64,000 nt of DNA from Bacillota bacterium (GCA_023411215.1 JAEYOY010000075.1:16587-80586); one strand, 5' to 3'; shown: positions 17,708 to 27,213, counted from the stretch's first letter. Program-made: numbers and translations. The notes: a model not told the origin generated them from the sequence alone.

Positions 17708-20700
17708 TGACGATGAGAACGGAAAGAATCATTAGACGTATGATATCATCTCTTGGTATTCTGGTTCTCCTCTTGCTCCAATGTACGAACAGCCTGCCTA
17801 CAAAGCAGGCTGTTGCTGCAACGGAGTACCGGATCGATGCTATACCGAAGGAATACCAAAAAACCGTTACGATTAATGAAAGGTATATAATCCAAAACGG
17901 TAGTCATAATCCTGCCAAGGATGGTGTGATCCGTTATCGAACCATCGGATATAGGATGACTAAACAGGAATATAATACAGCTATTGATTTTACCAAAGGA
18001 AGTAATGCCAACATTCAACCTGAAGATTTACCATTTAAAAAAAGAGATCTGGATATTGACGCTGAGGGATATAAGAACATCGAATACACCTTCAAAACCA
18101 GCGATTTTATCAAAACAGCAGCCAAGCTGGGTATTACCGGAGAATATGTTCGAAGTAATGGCGGGGCAAAGGTATATGTCCATAATGTCTTTGAAGCTTA
18201 TCTGAATGATGCTACTCTTCATACGCCATTATGGGGTAAACAGGAGTTTTTAAGGGCAGAGGCTTGGAGTTCGGAAACAAGGAATATTATCGATAGTTAC
18301 TATAATTATACCTTTTTACTGAAGCCCGAAGCAACCTACAAGATTGAGGTTGTCGCTGTGGACCCTAACCTGAAGTCCCTCAGCGGTGCAAAAAATCGTC
18401 TTAATGAGACTATAACCAATCCCCTAAAATCAAAGTATGTTATATATGGTGAGGATTTTGAATATACACTAGAGCCGGAGAATAAGAAGCTGGTTCTTAA
18501 TGATCAGAAATATACCTATAAGCATTATATGTATCGTTTTAAAAATGAAGAAGGTGTAGAGCAGGAACGTAAGTATTTCACTTCTTCCATTCCAGCTTTT
18601 GAAGCGCCAAATGCTAAGGCTAATTCTACTCTTACTGTCTACATGATATTCGAACCGGACCAGAGAGACCCGTATAAGGTGAAGGTAGTGGCTGAGACTG
18701 CAGAGGGTACCCATCTGAAGGATCTGCAAAGTGAGAGAGACACCTATGGAGGAGCTGCCTTTAATTATACGGTACCGACTGCATCAAGGGTGATTAAGAA
18801 CATTTACAATTATCAGAAGAAATGGAAACTAACCTATACAAATAAGTCGGGCAATAAGGTTACAACGGATATTGAGAACAAGGAGGACATAAAGGACTAC
18901 ATAATGCCCGATGCAAAAAAGGATAGCACCGCGGTATTTCATATGATATATGGAACCACAGCAGCTCCTTCGCCAATTCCCACACCGACACCCAAACCAG
19001 ACGTTTTTATTCCGCCGAATATTACTCCACCACCCTCGGATTCTCATCAGATGGAGTTTACTACCCAAGTGAATACCGGAGTGATCCTAGCAGATAACCG
19101 AGGAGCGGAAAAGTTTACTGCTGTCCAAGGGGTTCCTACGACAGAGAGCTTATATGGACGGGTAACGGCCAAAGATTATCTGGTTGGTTTCAGCTTTGTA
19201 AAAAAGACAGGGGTAAGATCTTATCCGATCACCGTAAGCAAGAATTATAATCTTTCCTGGATGACGGCTACACCCATCTCAGCCGGAGGACCTAAGCCGG
19301 TGTCAGAGACGGTTACCGTAAGGCAGACTATTACGGTTACCAGAGCCTATGCCTATTGGGAAATACAGAATTTCGAATGCTATAAGATTGGAAGTGCAAT
19401 CCTAAGAAACTATGCGTTACCAAATGAAGCAATTACCATCAATCCTAATTATTCTTATTATCACCCACCGCAAATCTCTGTAAGACATTCTAGTGATGAA
19501 GCTTATCACATCCTACCTCCAAATGAGTATCTGAATGGAATAACCTTACCAACACAGAATATTACATCCTCCGGATCATCAATGCCTGCCTTTGGCGGTG
19601 AGGATTTTACAAGTGCAGCCTGGAATATGACAGGCAGTATCAGCGTAAAAAGTGACTATCTCGCCTTTAACGGAACAACGGTCATGAGTGATTCAGTCGC
19701 ACAGACGATTGCACCGGACATTAACAGAAACGGGGTTCCACAATGCGATACCTTCATTAGTGATAATGTCTTGTATAAGCCAAACAATATCATTAAAGAC
19801 ACAAAGGTGAATGGAACCAATGCTTCCTCCGGAACAATAACCTACACTGCGATTGCGACGGTTAATCCAACCAGGCCCGCGAATCCGCAGTACAGCATCG
19901 ATGGGATTAATAAAGTAGTAATCCATACTCCTGTCGTATGTAATCCCTCGATTACAGATGATAATGACAAGCATAGCCAGCTGATCAATCCGACCGAAGG
20001 ATGTAATCAACTCGTACTTGATCCCGATCCAACCTTATCCGATTTTGTTGTATCAATCTCGAATACCGGACATCACAGTTATAAGCAGGGGTATTATTCA
20101 AGGGATTTTTCAAGAAGCTTAAGAGATCCGAACATATCTTATATATCAGAGGATGATGGAGTCTTAATGAACCAGGTCAAATTTCCGTTCGATGTATATA
20201 TGGACAAGGGAGTTGCGAATGATCGAACCGATGATAAGTTTATTAAATCGCATACCTGGCTTACGATTGGACGGACAGCACCAAGATTTTACCTACCGAT
20301 GACAGTCAATGAAGGGGTATATACGGTCCAATTTCGAACAGTAGCAGTGAATGGATTACCTTTCATTAATCAAGTAGAAGAATTTGCGAATAAAAATCTT
20401 ATCAATTATGTTGCAACCAATACAATCAATGTGGAGGTATCAGGGCGTATCTACGGCTTAACTATATACGATCTTACGGATTATCCCATTTGGGAAGAAG
20501 TCTTTCGTGTAAAAAACTCAATGGATTTTAAGAAGGATTTCTCTAAATATATTCCTGGAACAGGATCAATAGTCTATAGTAAGAATAGGTCCTACACCTA
20601 CACTCTTGGAACCAACAATCAGTATGGAGTGGATAGCGGCAGAAATACGAAATATACCTTCCCTCTAGTGAATGGAAGTCATCCATATTACAAAAATATG

Positions 20701-21537
20701 GGTATCTTAAAAACGGGGTACCTAGTCCGATTTCTACTGGATACCACCGGCAGTATGTTCTCAGATAGCTGTAAGATATCAATTAAGCCGAAATTTTATT
20801 ATGTGGATAAAGACGGGAAGAATAGAATACCAGTGGATCTATATTATACGGAATTCATTAATAATAAGACGAAACACCTTGCTAAAGTTGGTAGTCCCTT
20901 GGATCAGATTAATCTGAAGACGGTTAGAACAGGAGATATCTATATGGGCATACCGGCAGCAGAATTGAAGCAGACAGCAAAGCTTAGGGGCATGACGTTT
21001 GGACAATTTACGGCAAAGAGTTCTCCTATGTTCAATTTCTCGGAGATTCGCTTAAATTGGGCATTCCGTACTTATATCAATAATGAGTATACGAATATTG
21101 TAAAAGGCTATGATTCTTTCGATGATTTAAAAGCTACCGGAATCAAGGAAGCTGACCTGCTTGAGAGAATGCAACGCTGGTACGGCCAGTATTACATCCC
21201 GAATAAGGTCCACGTAGTTGAAAAGGATTTTGATGTCATGGATTATGCGGATAAATACGGTGTAGACTACAGTGAGAGCTTTTGGAAAAAGGATGGATAT
21301 ATCATTGTCAATTTCTCAATTGAAACCATCGGAGAGGATGGTAGCCATAGGCTAAGCTATATTAATGCTGCCAATTATCGTGATAATGGTAATTGCAGTA
21401 TGTGGCTTCAGGAAGGACCGGTGCAAACAAAGAAGAACTCAGACGGTGCAGATTTCCAATTCTATGCGGGAGACTTTGTAGTCTACTATAGCTCAAAATC
21501 AGTAAGTGAAGATTATATATCAGGAGCGATATATTAG
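17707..21537 (+). CDS. Very large secreted surface protein with Pro/Thr linker
   Basis: The 1276-residue protein has an N-terminal signal peptide (hydrophobic about 12-26; likely cleavage after AVAA). The GTG start overlaps the preceding TAG; an ATG lies two codons further in. An N-terminal half of strand-rich domains, with a VKVVAETAEG repeat segment near 324, is joined to the C-terminal part by a Pro/Thr linker (about 420-446: PSPIPTPTPKP). The C-terminal two thirds is beta-rich with few cysteines. It may correspond to large clostridial surface proteins of unknown function (DUF5704-like), which I cannot confirm. A decayed fragment of a relative lies at 25275-25421. Confidence 0.6.
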   Translation: MTMRTERIIRRMISSLGILVLLLLQCTNSLPTKQAVAATEYRIDAIPKEYQKTVTINERYIIQNGSHNPAKDGVIRYRTIGYRMTKQEYNTAIDFTKGSNANIQPEDLPFKKRDLDIDAEGYKNIEYTFKTSDFIKTAAKLGITGEYVRSNGGAKVYVHNVFEAYLNDATLHTPLWGKQEFLRAEAWSSETRNIIDSYYNYTFLLKPEATYKIEVVAVDPNLKSLSGAKNRLNETITNPLKSKYVIYGEDFEYTLEPENKKLVLNDQKYTYKHYMYRFKNEEGVEQERKYFTSSIPAFEAPNAKANSTLTVYMIFEPDQRDPYKVKVVAETAEGTHLKDLQSERDTYGGAAFNYTVPTASRVIKNIYNYQKKWKLTYTNKSGNKVTTDIENKEDIKDYIMPDAKKDSTAVFHMIYGTTAAPSPIPTPTPKPDVFIPPNITPPPSDSHQMEFTTQVNTGVILADNRGAEKFTAVQGVPTTESLYGRVTAKDYLVGFSFVKKTGVRSYPITVSKNYNLSWMTATPISAGGPKPVSETVTVRQTITVTRAYAYWEIQNFECYKIGSAILRNYALPNEAITINPNYSYYHPPQISVRHSSDEAYHILPPNEYLNGITLPTQNITSSGSSMPAFGGEDFTSAAWNMTGSISVKSDYLAFNGTTVMSDSVAQTIAPDINRNGVPQCDTFISDNVLYKPNNIIKDTKVNGTNASSGTITYTAIATVNPTRPANPQYSIDGINKVVIHTPVVCNPSITDDNDKHSQLINPTEGCNQLVLDPDPTLSDFVVSISNTGHHSYKQGYYSRDFSRSLRDPNISYISEDDGVLMNQVKFPFDVYMDKGVANDRTDDKFIKSHTWLTIGRTAPRFYLPMTVNEGVYTVQFRTVAVNGLPFINQVEEFANKNLINYVATNTINVEVSGRIYGLTIYDLTDYPIWEEVFRVKNSMDFKKDFSKYIPGTGSIVYSKNRSYTYTLGTNNQYGVDSGRNTKYTFPLVNGSHPYYKNMGILKTGYLVRFLLDTTGSMFSDSCKISIKPKFYYVDKDGKNRIPVDLYYTEFINNKTKHLAKVGSPLDQINLKTVRTGDIYMGIPAAELKQTAKLRGMTFGQFTAKSSPMFNFSEIRLNWAFRTYINNEYTNIVKGYDSFDDLKATGIKEADLLERMQRWYGQYYIPNKVHVVEKDFDVMDYADKYGVDYSESFWKKDGYIIVNFSIETIGEDGSHRLSYINAANYRDNGNCSMWLQEGPVQTKKNSDGADFQFYAGDFVVYYSSKSVSEDYISGAIY

Positions 21538-21666
21538 TAAATCAGAATATTCATAAGAATAACTAAATCATTTGTAGGCTAATACAATCTTTTCTAAATG
21601 CTTTAACGATATAAAGTGAACTAAATTAAGATTTAGCTGATTAAATTCAGCAGAAAGAAGGTATAT

Positions 21667-21810
21667 ATGAACGCAAATGAATTTGCAACAATAGTAACTG
21701 AAATGATTAAATCAGAAAAGGAAATTTTTCGAGAGTTTATTGAAAATGAAGATTGGAATGGTCTCGAAGATGAAATATGTGAGTATGCTTCACAAAGATA
21801 TTTTAACTGA
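21667..21810 (+). CDS. Small acidic hypothetical protein (47 residues)
   Basis: An ATG preceded by AGAAGG opens a 47-codon frame with acidic, helical composition (Glu/Asp-rich, ending EICEYASQRYFN). It lies in the accessory zone after the surface protein genes. No family is recognised. Its codon pattern and RBS make it a plausible real gene, but it is short. Confidence 0.4.
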   Translation: MNANEFATIVTEMIKSEKEIFREFIENEDWNGLEDEICEYASQRYFN

Positions 21811-21847
21811 ATTAATCAATACGTCCGGTAAGCCCGGTATTAATATA

Positions 21848-21883
21848 GATGTGGGAGCGACTGGCTTCGCCGGCTCCTGCATC
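21848..21883. other. Intergenic inverted repeat
   Basis: GATGTGGGAGC at 21848-21858 pairs with GCTCCTGCATC at 21873-21883 with one mismatch around a GC-rich loop. No T-run follows on either strand, so it is a weak terminator at best. Confidence 0.45.
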
Positions 21884-21933
21884 ATCTTAAGATTTAGTTT
21901 ACTGATAAGAGAGAGTTAATATACAGTGGTAAA

Positions 21934-22539
21934 CTAATCATATTCTAAGTCAAATATAAAAAAAACAATCTTATCCAAGCATATGGATAGTACATCATTT
22001 ATAGTCATAGTGATTATTAAGGTTAATAAGAAATTATCAGAGCAAATTTTTAAGATTAACTCTATAAGATACTGTTCATACACTAATGTGCAAAAAGAAT
22101 AACCTAAATAAATGCCTATTATTAACATTTTATCAGATATTTTATAGCTATCACTAACGTATTCATATAATGTCATGGAGGTTAGAAAGAGTACATTAAT
22201 AATAACAGAGAAAAATATAATTATATAGTCTTCACTGTTAATTAATTCTTGTTTAGTGTTTATAAATTCAAGTATGTACATAATTTGATTATAAAAGATA
22301 TTAAATAGTTGATTAGGCGATACAACATGATATAAAACAATTGCAGTTATTAGCAATACAAGAAAAATTATAGTTAAAATGATAATCATTTTTTTGTGCT
22401 TCTTTATATTGTTCTCATAAACAGATAAAATAGGAAAAAGGCATGAGATGTAAAAAATAATAATAGCAACCATTATACTAACAAAAGTTTCTGTATTTAT
22501 CATATTATACCTTGTATGATGTTTATAGAAGCTAAACAT
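21934..22539 (-). CDS. Multi-pass membrane protein of unknown function
   Basis: The start is placed at ATG 22539 (201 residues) because AAAGGAAA lies 5 nt upstream; the frame is open 13 codons further. The protein is extremely hydrophobic and AT-rich in codon use, with TM helices near residues 15-37, 46-70, 105-125, 137-155 and 163-183. It ends with a short acidic tail. I recognise no family. It stands alone on the minus strand beside an IS110 element, and its base composition is more AT-rich than the flanking operon, consistent with accessory DNA. Confidence 0.55.
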   Translation of the reverse strand: MFSFYKHHTRYNMINTETFVSIMVAIIIFYISCLFPILSVYENNIKKHKKMIIILTIIFLVLLITAIVLYHVVSPNQLFNIFYNQIMYILEFINTKQELINSEDYIIIFFSVIINVLFLTSMTLYEYVSDSYKISDKMLIIGIYLGYSFCTLVYEQYLIELILKICSDNFLLTLIITMTINDVLSICLDKIVFFIFDLEYD

Positions 22540-22745
22540 CACATTTCCTTTCTTTTTAATATCGTGGTTATAATACATTCAGATACTGTGTACTTTTGAT
22601 TTATTTCCTGTAGCTTTGACTACTCAACAGGAGTGTATTGCCGCTAACTTTATCTGAATTGTTTTTTTGCTGGATGTGCCGGAGTGTTTCTCCTGAGTAC
22701 TTATTTCAATCAAGTCTACGATGATAATCTTTCGTGGATATCACG

Positions 22746-23953
22746 GTATCAGATTTAGGAAGGGAGGTTTCCTCATGATTTATGTTGGCATTGATAGTGC
22801 CAAACTAAACCATTTTGCCTCAGCCATATCTTCTGATGGCGAAATACTCATTCAGCCGTTCAAATTTACGAATGACGGTGATGGCTTCCAATTGCTGGTC
22901 TCTAAGCTCGAATCATTCGATAAGAACAGCATCATCATCGGTCTTGAAACAACGGCTCACTATGGCGACAACCTTGTTCGATATCTTGTTGCCTGCAGCT
23001 ATCATGTATGTGTTATCAACCCGATTCAAACGTCTACTATGCGAAAAAACAGCATTCGCAAAACCAAGACGGATAAGGTTGATACATACATTATCGCTAA
23101 AACTCTTATGATGCAGTCCTCACGCAGATTCTACTCTTTTGAAGATTTGGACCTAATGGACTTGAAATCGCTTGGTCGGTTCCGTCAAAAAACCATGAAG
23201 CAGCGAACTCGATTAAAGATTCAGCTGACTTCTTACGTTGATCAGGTTTTTCCGGAACTACAATACTTTTTCAAATCAGGTCTGCATCAAAACTCTGTCT
23301 ATGCCCTCCTAAAGGAGGCTCCGACACCGGAGGCCATAGCTTCCATGCACATGACTCATCTATCGCATCTTCTTGAAATAGCCTCGCACGGCCATTTTAA
23401 GAAAGAAACTGCGAAGGCATTAAGAGCTCTTGCACAGAAGTCTGTCGGCGCTAACGACAGTGCTTTATCTATTCAGATAACTCACTCCATTGCCCAGATT
23501 GAGTTATTGGATAGCCAATTAGATCAAATCGAGGCCGAGATGACCGAGATCATGAAGTACAATAATTCGGTTATTATGACCATTCCAGGCATTGGTTACA
23601 TCAACGGAGGAATGATTCTCGGAGAAATCGGTGATATACACCGTTTCAGTACCCCGGGTAAGCTACTTGCATTTGCTGGATTAGACCCTTCTGTTTATCA
23701 GTCAGGTAATTTCAGCGCTAAACATACCAAAATGTCCAAGCGGGGATCCAAAGTTCTTCGATTTGCATTGATGAATGCTGCTCACAATGTTGCGAAAAAC
23801 AATTCCACTTTCAAGGCTTATTACGATGCCAAGATGGAGGAAGGTCGAACTCACTACAATGCTCTCGGGCATTGTGCCGGCAAGCTTGTCAGAGTCATCC
23901 ACAAGATGCTCACTGACGAAGTCAAATTTAATCTCGACTGAGAAATCTGATAC
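22746..23953 (+). mobile_element. IS110-family insertion sequence (core between subterminal inverted repeats)
   Basis: The transposase frame is flanked by a perfect 11-bp inverted repeat, GTATCAGATTT at 22746-22756 and AAATCTGATAC at 23943-23953. IS110-type elements have no terminal inverted repeats, but the IS1111 subgroup carries short subterminal ones, so these may mark that subgroup. The true ends lie outside and cannot be fixed from one copy. The non-coding flank on one side should encode the bridge RNA. Confidence 0.6.
22775..23941 (+). CDS. IS110/IS1111-family DEDD transposase
   Basis: The 388-residue recombinase starts at ATG 22775, with GGAAGGGAGG upstream; the frame is open 18 codons further. 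The RuvC-like DEDD site is visible: Asp7 in VGIDSAK, Glu58 in GLETT, then Asp100 and Asp103 in KTDKVD. The C-terminal transposase_20 part has IPGIGYINGGMILGEIG and then GLDPSVYQSG, which carries the serine used by this bridge-RNA-guided family. Length is normal and the frame is intact, so it may be active. It has inserted into or beside the accessory zone after the surface protein genes. Confidence 0.93.
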   Translation: MIYVGIDSAKLNHFASAISSDGEILIQPFKFTNDGDGFQLLVSKLESFDKNSIIIGLETTAHYGDNLVRYLVACSYHVCVINPIQTSTMRKNSIRKTKTDKVDTYIIAKTLMMQSSRRFYSFEDLDLMDLKSLGRFRQKTMKQRTRLKIQLTSYVDQVFPELQYFFKSGLHQNSVYALLKEAPTPEAIASMHMTHLSHLLEIASHGHFKKETAKALRALAQKSVGANDSALSIQITHSIAQIELLDSQLDQIEAEMTEIMKYNNSVIMTIPGIGYINGGMILGEIGDIHRFSTPGKLLAFAGLDPSVYQSGNFSAKHTKMSKRGSKVLRFALMNAAHNVAKNNSTFKAYYDAKMEEGRTHYNALGHCAGKLVRVIHKMLTDEVKFNLD

Positions 23954-23985
23954 ATAATCGATAGATTTTGAAAATGCGCCCATAC

Positions 23986-24013
23986 GGGAGCCTTCTTAAG
24001 GTTACCCTTTTTT
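23986..24013 (+). terminator. Terminator-like hairpin after IS110 transposase
   Basis: GGGAGCCTT at 23986-23994 folds back on AAGGTTACCC at 23998-24007 and is followed by TTTTTT at 24008-24013. It may terminate the transposase mRNA, or it may be part of the element's structured non-coding RNA. Confidence 0.55.
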
Positions 24014-24150
24014 ACCATTGATAAAAAAAGAAATTTCCTGCTATTTTATACTTGATTTTTCATAGCTGGTCTCCTGGCTCTTATTATAAAACAATACACC
24101 ACAAATTTCCATATATTTATTAAAACTAAGATCTAGTAAAGGAGAGTCAC

Positions 24151-24429
24151 ATGGAAGATTGGTATCAAAGTGACATTGTAATCAATGCAAAAAAAGAACT
24201 AAAAAGTGTATCAAATAGTCTGGCGGTACAAAGCCTTGGTGGAAGCAATGAAAAGCTTTATAGCATATCAACCTCGATTCCCATAAAGGGAAATACTGAA
24301 ATTATTAATAAGTTGATAGAATTAGGTTGGGAGAAGACACGCAGATTTAAGGTTCAAACAAACGGAAGTCCGAGAGGTCAGTATGAAGGATATGAAATGC
24401 ACCAAGGATTTTCGAAATATTTTAGATAA
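24151..24429 (+). CDS. Hypothetical small protein
   Basis: The 92-residue soluble protein has AAAGGAGAG 8 nt upstream of the ATG. It has an N-terminal helix, a Ser/Gly-rich middle and a basic C-terminal half (KTRRFKVQ, SPRGQYEGYE). No family is recognised. It lies between the IS110 element and a frameshifted membrane gene, in a zone of orphan genes. Confidence 0.5.
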   Translation: MEDWYQSDIVINAKKELKSVSNSLAVQSLGGSNEKLYSISTSIPIKGNTEIINKLIELGWEKTRRFKVQTNGSPRGQYEGYEMHQGFSKYFR

Positions 24430-24592
24430 CTGAAATTTTATTTCAATTAGATTACAATACCGTTGTCAGTTTTGAACTTGTGTCTTTTTTGTTATTACCG
24501 ACAAAATGCCTTCTATTGTAGTGTTTATAGGGGGTAGAGCATGGAATATAACTATGTCGTTAATTTTTAACTTATATGAGGAGGATCGTAGT

Positions 24593-25206
24593 ATGCTTAC
24601 CGAAGTGCAGAAAAAAATCCGATCAGAGATGAAGGCTGTTAAAAGAGAAAACCCAGAATATTTTAAAAATCTAGAAAAATATCAGAGAGGAACCAGCTCC
24701 ATAAAGAGCAAAGCATTTTATGGAGTTGGTTTGACTGGATTTATAATATTTAGTGTCCGCCTTTTCCTGTTTTTTTTATTTCGCCGGATATCGGTATCTC
24801 AAATGAATTAGGATATCCAATCGGGAGCAAGCATGAAGCAGGGATTATAAAGAAACAGGTAATCGAAGAAATCAACAGTATACTAGAAATATATAATGAC
24901 TATGCCGCTCATTCATTTGAACTACCACCGGATGATTATTACAATACATTAATTGATAAAAAAGTGGTATATGCTATGCAGTTAAAAGAAGACGCATTGA
25001 ATAACTTTCAGCTGCTTACAGAGTATAAAATGGTAGATGATCCCGTTATAAAGAATAAGATATCTAATGAGATAGAAAACTTTAGCTTAAAAATTCAAAA
25101 TGTTATTAGCGAGATATGTAGTGAATATTCAATACAGGTAAAATTCACACAGGACGTTAATGATCAAACAATAAATATCAGCTATACTTACTCATCATCT
25201 CCATGA
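24593..25206 (+). CDS. Membrane-anchored hypothetical protein read in two frames (-1 frameshift)
   Basis: From ATG 24593 (AGGAGG 8 nt upstream) the first frame encodes a charged N-terminus and a TM helix, then stops at 24811. The -1 frame is open without interruption from the end of the helix (SPDIGISNELGYPIG) to 25206, coding for an acidic helical domain. Together they would make a protein of about 204 residues. The switch falls exactly on T TTT TTA at 24772-24778. Either one T has been lost from an 8-T run (pseudogene, phase variation or sequencing error) or frameshifting is programmed. Family is unknown. Confidence 0.55.
24772..24818 (+). promoter_or_regulatory. Candidate -1 programmed frameshift signal
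   Basis: The heptamer T TTT TTA (24772-24778) is in the correct phase with the upstream frame (TTT then TTA codons). After a 7-nt spacer, GGATATC at 24786-24792 can pair with GATATCC at 24812-24818. A slippery heptamer plus spacer plus stem is the classic layout; function is unproven. Confidence 0.4.
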
Positions 25207-25274
25207 AGTTACATAAAAAACAATATTAGTTCTTGCTATAAAGCTGAACGCAAAAAGGATAACATAAAGAAAAT

Positions 25275-25421
25275 ATGCCTAAGGAATTCCCCCTTTCAAT
25301 CGAAATGCTGTTCAAAACGGAATCGGGAGATCAACATAAGGTAAAGGTAGTGGCTGAGACGGAAGAAGATATCCATCTTAAGTACATGCAGATTGAGAGA
25401 GAAAGCGAAATAAATTGTTAA
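25275..25421 (+). pseudogene. Fragment of a giant surface protein gene (relative of 17707-21537)
   Basis: A 48-codon frame contains HKVKVVAETEEDIHLKYMQ, matching YKVKVVAETAEGTHLKDLQ near residue 324 of the 1276-residue surface protein. DNA identity is also clear (AAGGTAAAGGTAGTGGCTGAGAC here). The upstream residues LSIEMLFK align with LTVYMIFE. Nothing further of that protein is visible, so this is a decayed duplicate or a recombination scar. The rest of 25207-26079 has no gene; it holds only this fragment and two hairpins. Confidence 0.65.
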
Positions 25422-25833
25422 AATTCAGCTGTAATCGGTTACTTAGATAGTTTTTTGCAGCTTATTTTATATCAAGAGAAAAATCGAAATAGATTAGCAA
25501 ATTCATACGGTGTTGAGTGGTAAATAGTACCCAATACAATTATCGACAAATTAATTTAGGCATAGTGCATTATGCCCAAGGACAAAATTGGATATTTTAC
25601 ATAAATTTGAAAAAATTAGTTGACTTTTACAATAATTTGATATTTAATGGAAATATAAGGGGCGTTGCTCATAAGAAATAGTACTTATTAAGCAATATAA
25701 TAATGGGATGTAGACAATTCTTAATATCTTGAAATTCTGGCAATTCTTACTCTTTTCATCTTATTATCTGCTTCAACATTCACATTTCTGTCTCCACCTT
25801 AATTATTATTATGGCATCCAAATGCTACCCGTG

Positions 25834-25879
25834 ATAAGACGACGAAGCTAAATCATAAATATTAGCTTCGTCGTCTTAT
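25834..25879. terminator. Long perfect hairpin, possible bidirectional terminator
   Basis: An 18-bp perfect stem (25834-25851 with 25862-25879, containing AAGACGACGAAGC) encloses a 10-nt loop. No long T-run follows. It stands alone in non-coding sequence and may be a transcription stop or the remnant of a lost gene's end. Confidence 0.5.
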
Positions 25880-26004
25880 TGTGATTGGAGCGGTGAGAGG
25901 GCGATTAATTAAGTGGCCAATTTAGATATGTATGAATTCTTAACAGTTTATGTATCAAACTAGATGAACCGGTAAGCCAGTTCACTTGTCATGATTATAA
26001 AAAA

Positions 26005-26039
26005 GACAAAGCTGATTGAGGAAATCAATCAGCTTTGTC
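26005..26039 (-). terminator. Terminator of the first glutathione peroxidase-type gene
   Basis: GACAAAGCTGATTGA at 26005-26019 pairs perfectly with 26025-26039. On the minus strand the stem is followed by TTTTTT (AAAAAA at 25999-26004 on the plus strand), so it terminates the minus-strand gene at 26080-26625. Confidence 0.85.
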
Positions 26040-26079
26040 TATATATTATAAATGTAAGGGGAAGTAATTTTGTTTACGA

Positions 26080-26625
26080 TTAAAGGAGTTCTTTGATCCT
26101 GTTTTCAACTATGAACATATCTGCAGTAGGTTCGAAGCGTTCTACAACATTACCCTTGCGATCGATTAAGAACTTAGTAAAGTTCCATTTGATACTGGGT
26201 TTACTTGCATAGTCGGGATCATCTGCTTCCAGCTTAGGAATTAATCGAGGTGCGATAGGGTGAGACTCATCAAAGCCTGCAAAGCCTTTTTGGCTGGTTA
26301 AGTACTTATATAATGGATGAGCATTCTCTCCATTTACCTCGATCTTAGAGAAGTTAGGAAAGGAGATACCATAATTGGACTCACAGAAGGTATAGATCTC
26401 GTCATCGGTGCCGGGAGCCTGATTGCCGAACTGGTTACAGGGGAAATCAAGAACAACAAATCCTTCACCGGAATACTTCTCGTACAGATCCTGTAGGTTA
26501 TCATACTGGGGAGTGAAGCCACACTGAGTAGCTGTATTCACGATTAACAGAACCTTTCCTTCGTATTCGGATAATGCAACTTCATCACCTTGTTTATTTA
26601 CTGCTTTAAAATCATATATACTCAT
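26080..26625 (-). CDS. Glutathione peroxidase-family thiol peroxidase (1)
   Basis: The 181-residue enzyme of the BsaA/Gpx type reduces hydroperoxides, in bacteria usually with thioredoxin. The peroxidatic cysteine is Cys35 in NTATQCGFT, and the other catalytic signatures are DFPCNQFGNQ (Cys plus Gln) and WNFTKF. It contains an insertion (about 112-140) absent from the neighbouring paralogue. It lies just downstream of that paralogue on the same strand, probably forming an oxidative-stress pair in an anaerobe. Length fits the family. Confidence 0.92.
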   Translation of the reverse strand: MSIYDFKAVNKQGDEVALSEYEGKVLLIVNTATQCGFTPQYDNLQDLYEKYSGEGFVVLDFPCNQFGNQAPGTDDEIYTFCESNYGISFPNFSKIEVNGENAHPLYKYLTSQKGFAGFDESHPIAPRLIPKLEADDPDYASKPSIKWNFTKFLIDRKGNVVERFEPTADMFIVENRIKELL

Positions 26626-26730
26626 ATACTCATTCCTTTCTCATCTCTATTACTTGATTGGGTTTATTTTATTGGTTACAGGGACAACAATATTAGAATG
26701 CTGCTATTATTTTAGTCTTATTCAAATTAT

Positions 26731-27213
26731 TTATTTTGTATTCAACAATTTCTCAATATCCTTCTCGATGCTTTCCGGAGTGTCGGTTGGAGCGTAGCGC
26801 TTCACAACCTTGCCGTCACGGTCAACTAAGAACTTGGTAAAGTTCCATTTGATGCTGTTGCCTAAGGTGCCGCCTTTTTCTTTCTTCAAGTATTTAAATA
26901 AAGGTTCTGCTTCTTTACCGTTCACCTTAACCTTAGCAAACAGCTGGAAGGTTGTTCCATATCTGGACATGCAGAAGGTATGAATCTCATCCTCTGATCC
27001 CGGTGCTTGATTGCCAAATTGATTGCAAGGGAAATCCAGTATTTCAAAGCCCTTGCCGGACAACTTCTCATATAACAACTGCAGACCTTGATATTGAGGA
27101 GTAAAACCGCAGCCGGTAGCTGTATTGACTATGAGAAGTACCTTTCCCTTATAGCTACTCATCAAGACATCATTTCTTTTCGAATCCTTAACAGTATAAT
27201 CGTATATACTCAT
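26731..27213 (-). CDS. Glutathione peroxidase-family thiol peroxidase (2)
   Basis: This 160-residue paralogue has the peroxidatic Cys in NTATGCGFT, the DFPCNQFGNQ motif and WNFTKF. ATG 27213 is chosen over the GTG three codons upstream because AAAGAG is 8 nt before the ATG. It is separated by about 105 bp from the downstream copy, with no obvious terminator between, so the two may be co-transcribed. It lacks the middle insertion of copy 1. Confidence 0.92.
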   Translation of the reverse strand: MSIYDYTVKDSKRNDVLMSSYKGKVLLIVNTATGCGFTPQYQGLQLLYEKLSGKGFEILDFPCNQFGNQAPGSEDEIHTFCMSRYGTTFQLFAKVKVNGKEAEPLFKYLKKEKGGTLGNSIKWNFTKFLVDRDGKVVKRYAPTDTPESIEKDIEKLLNTK

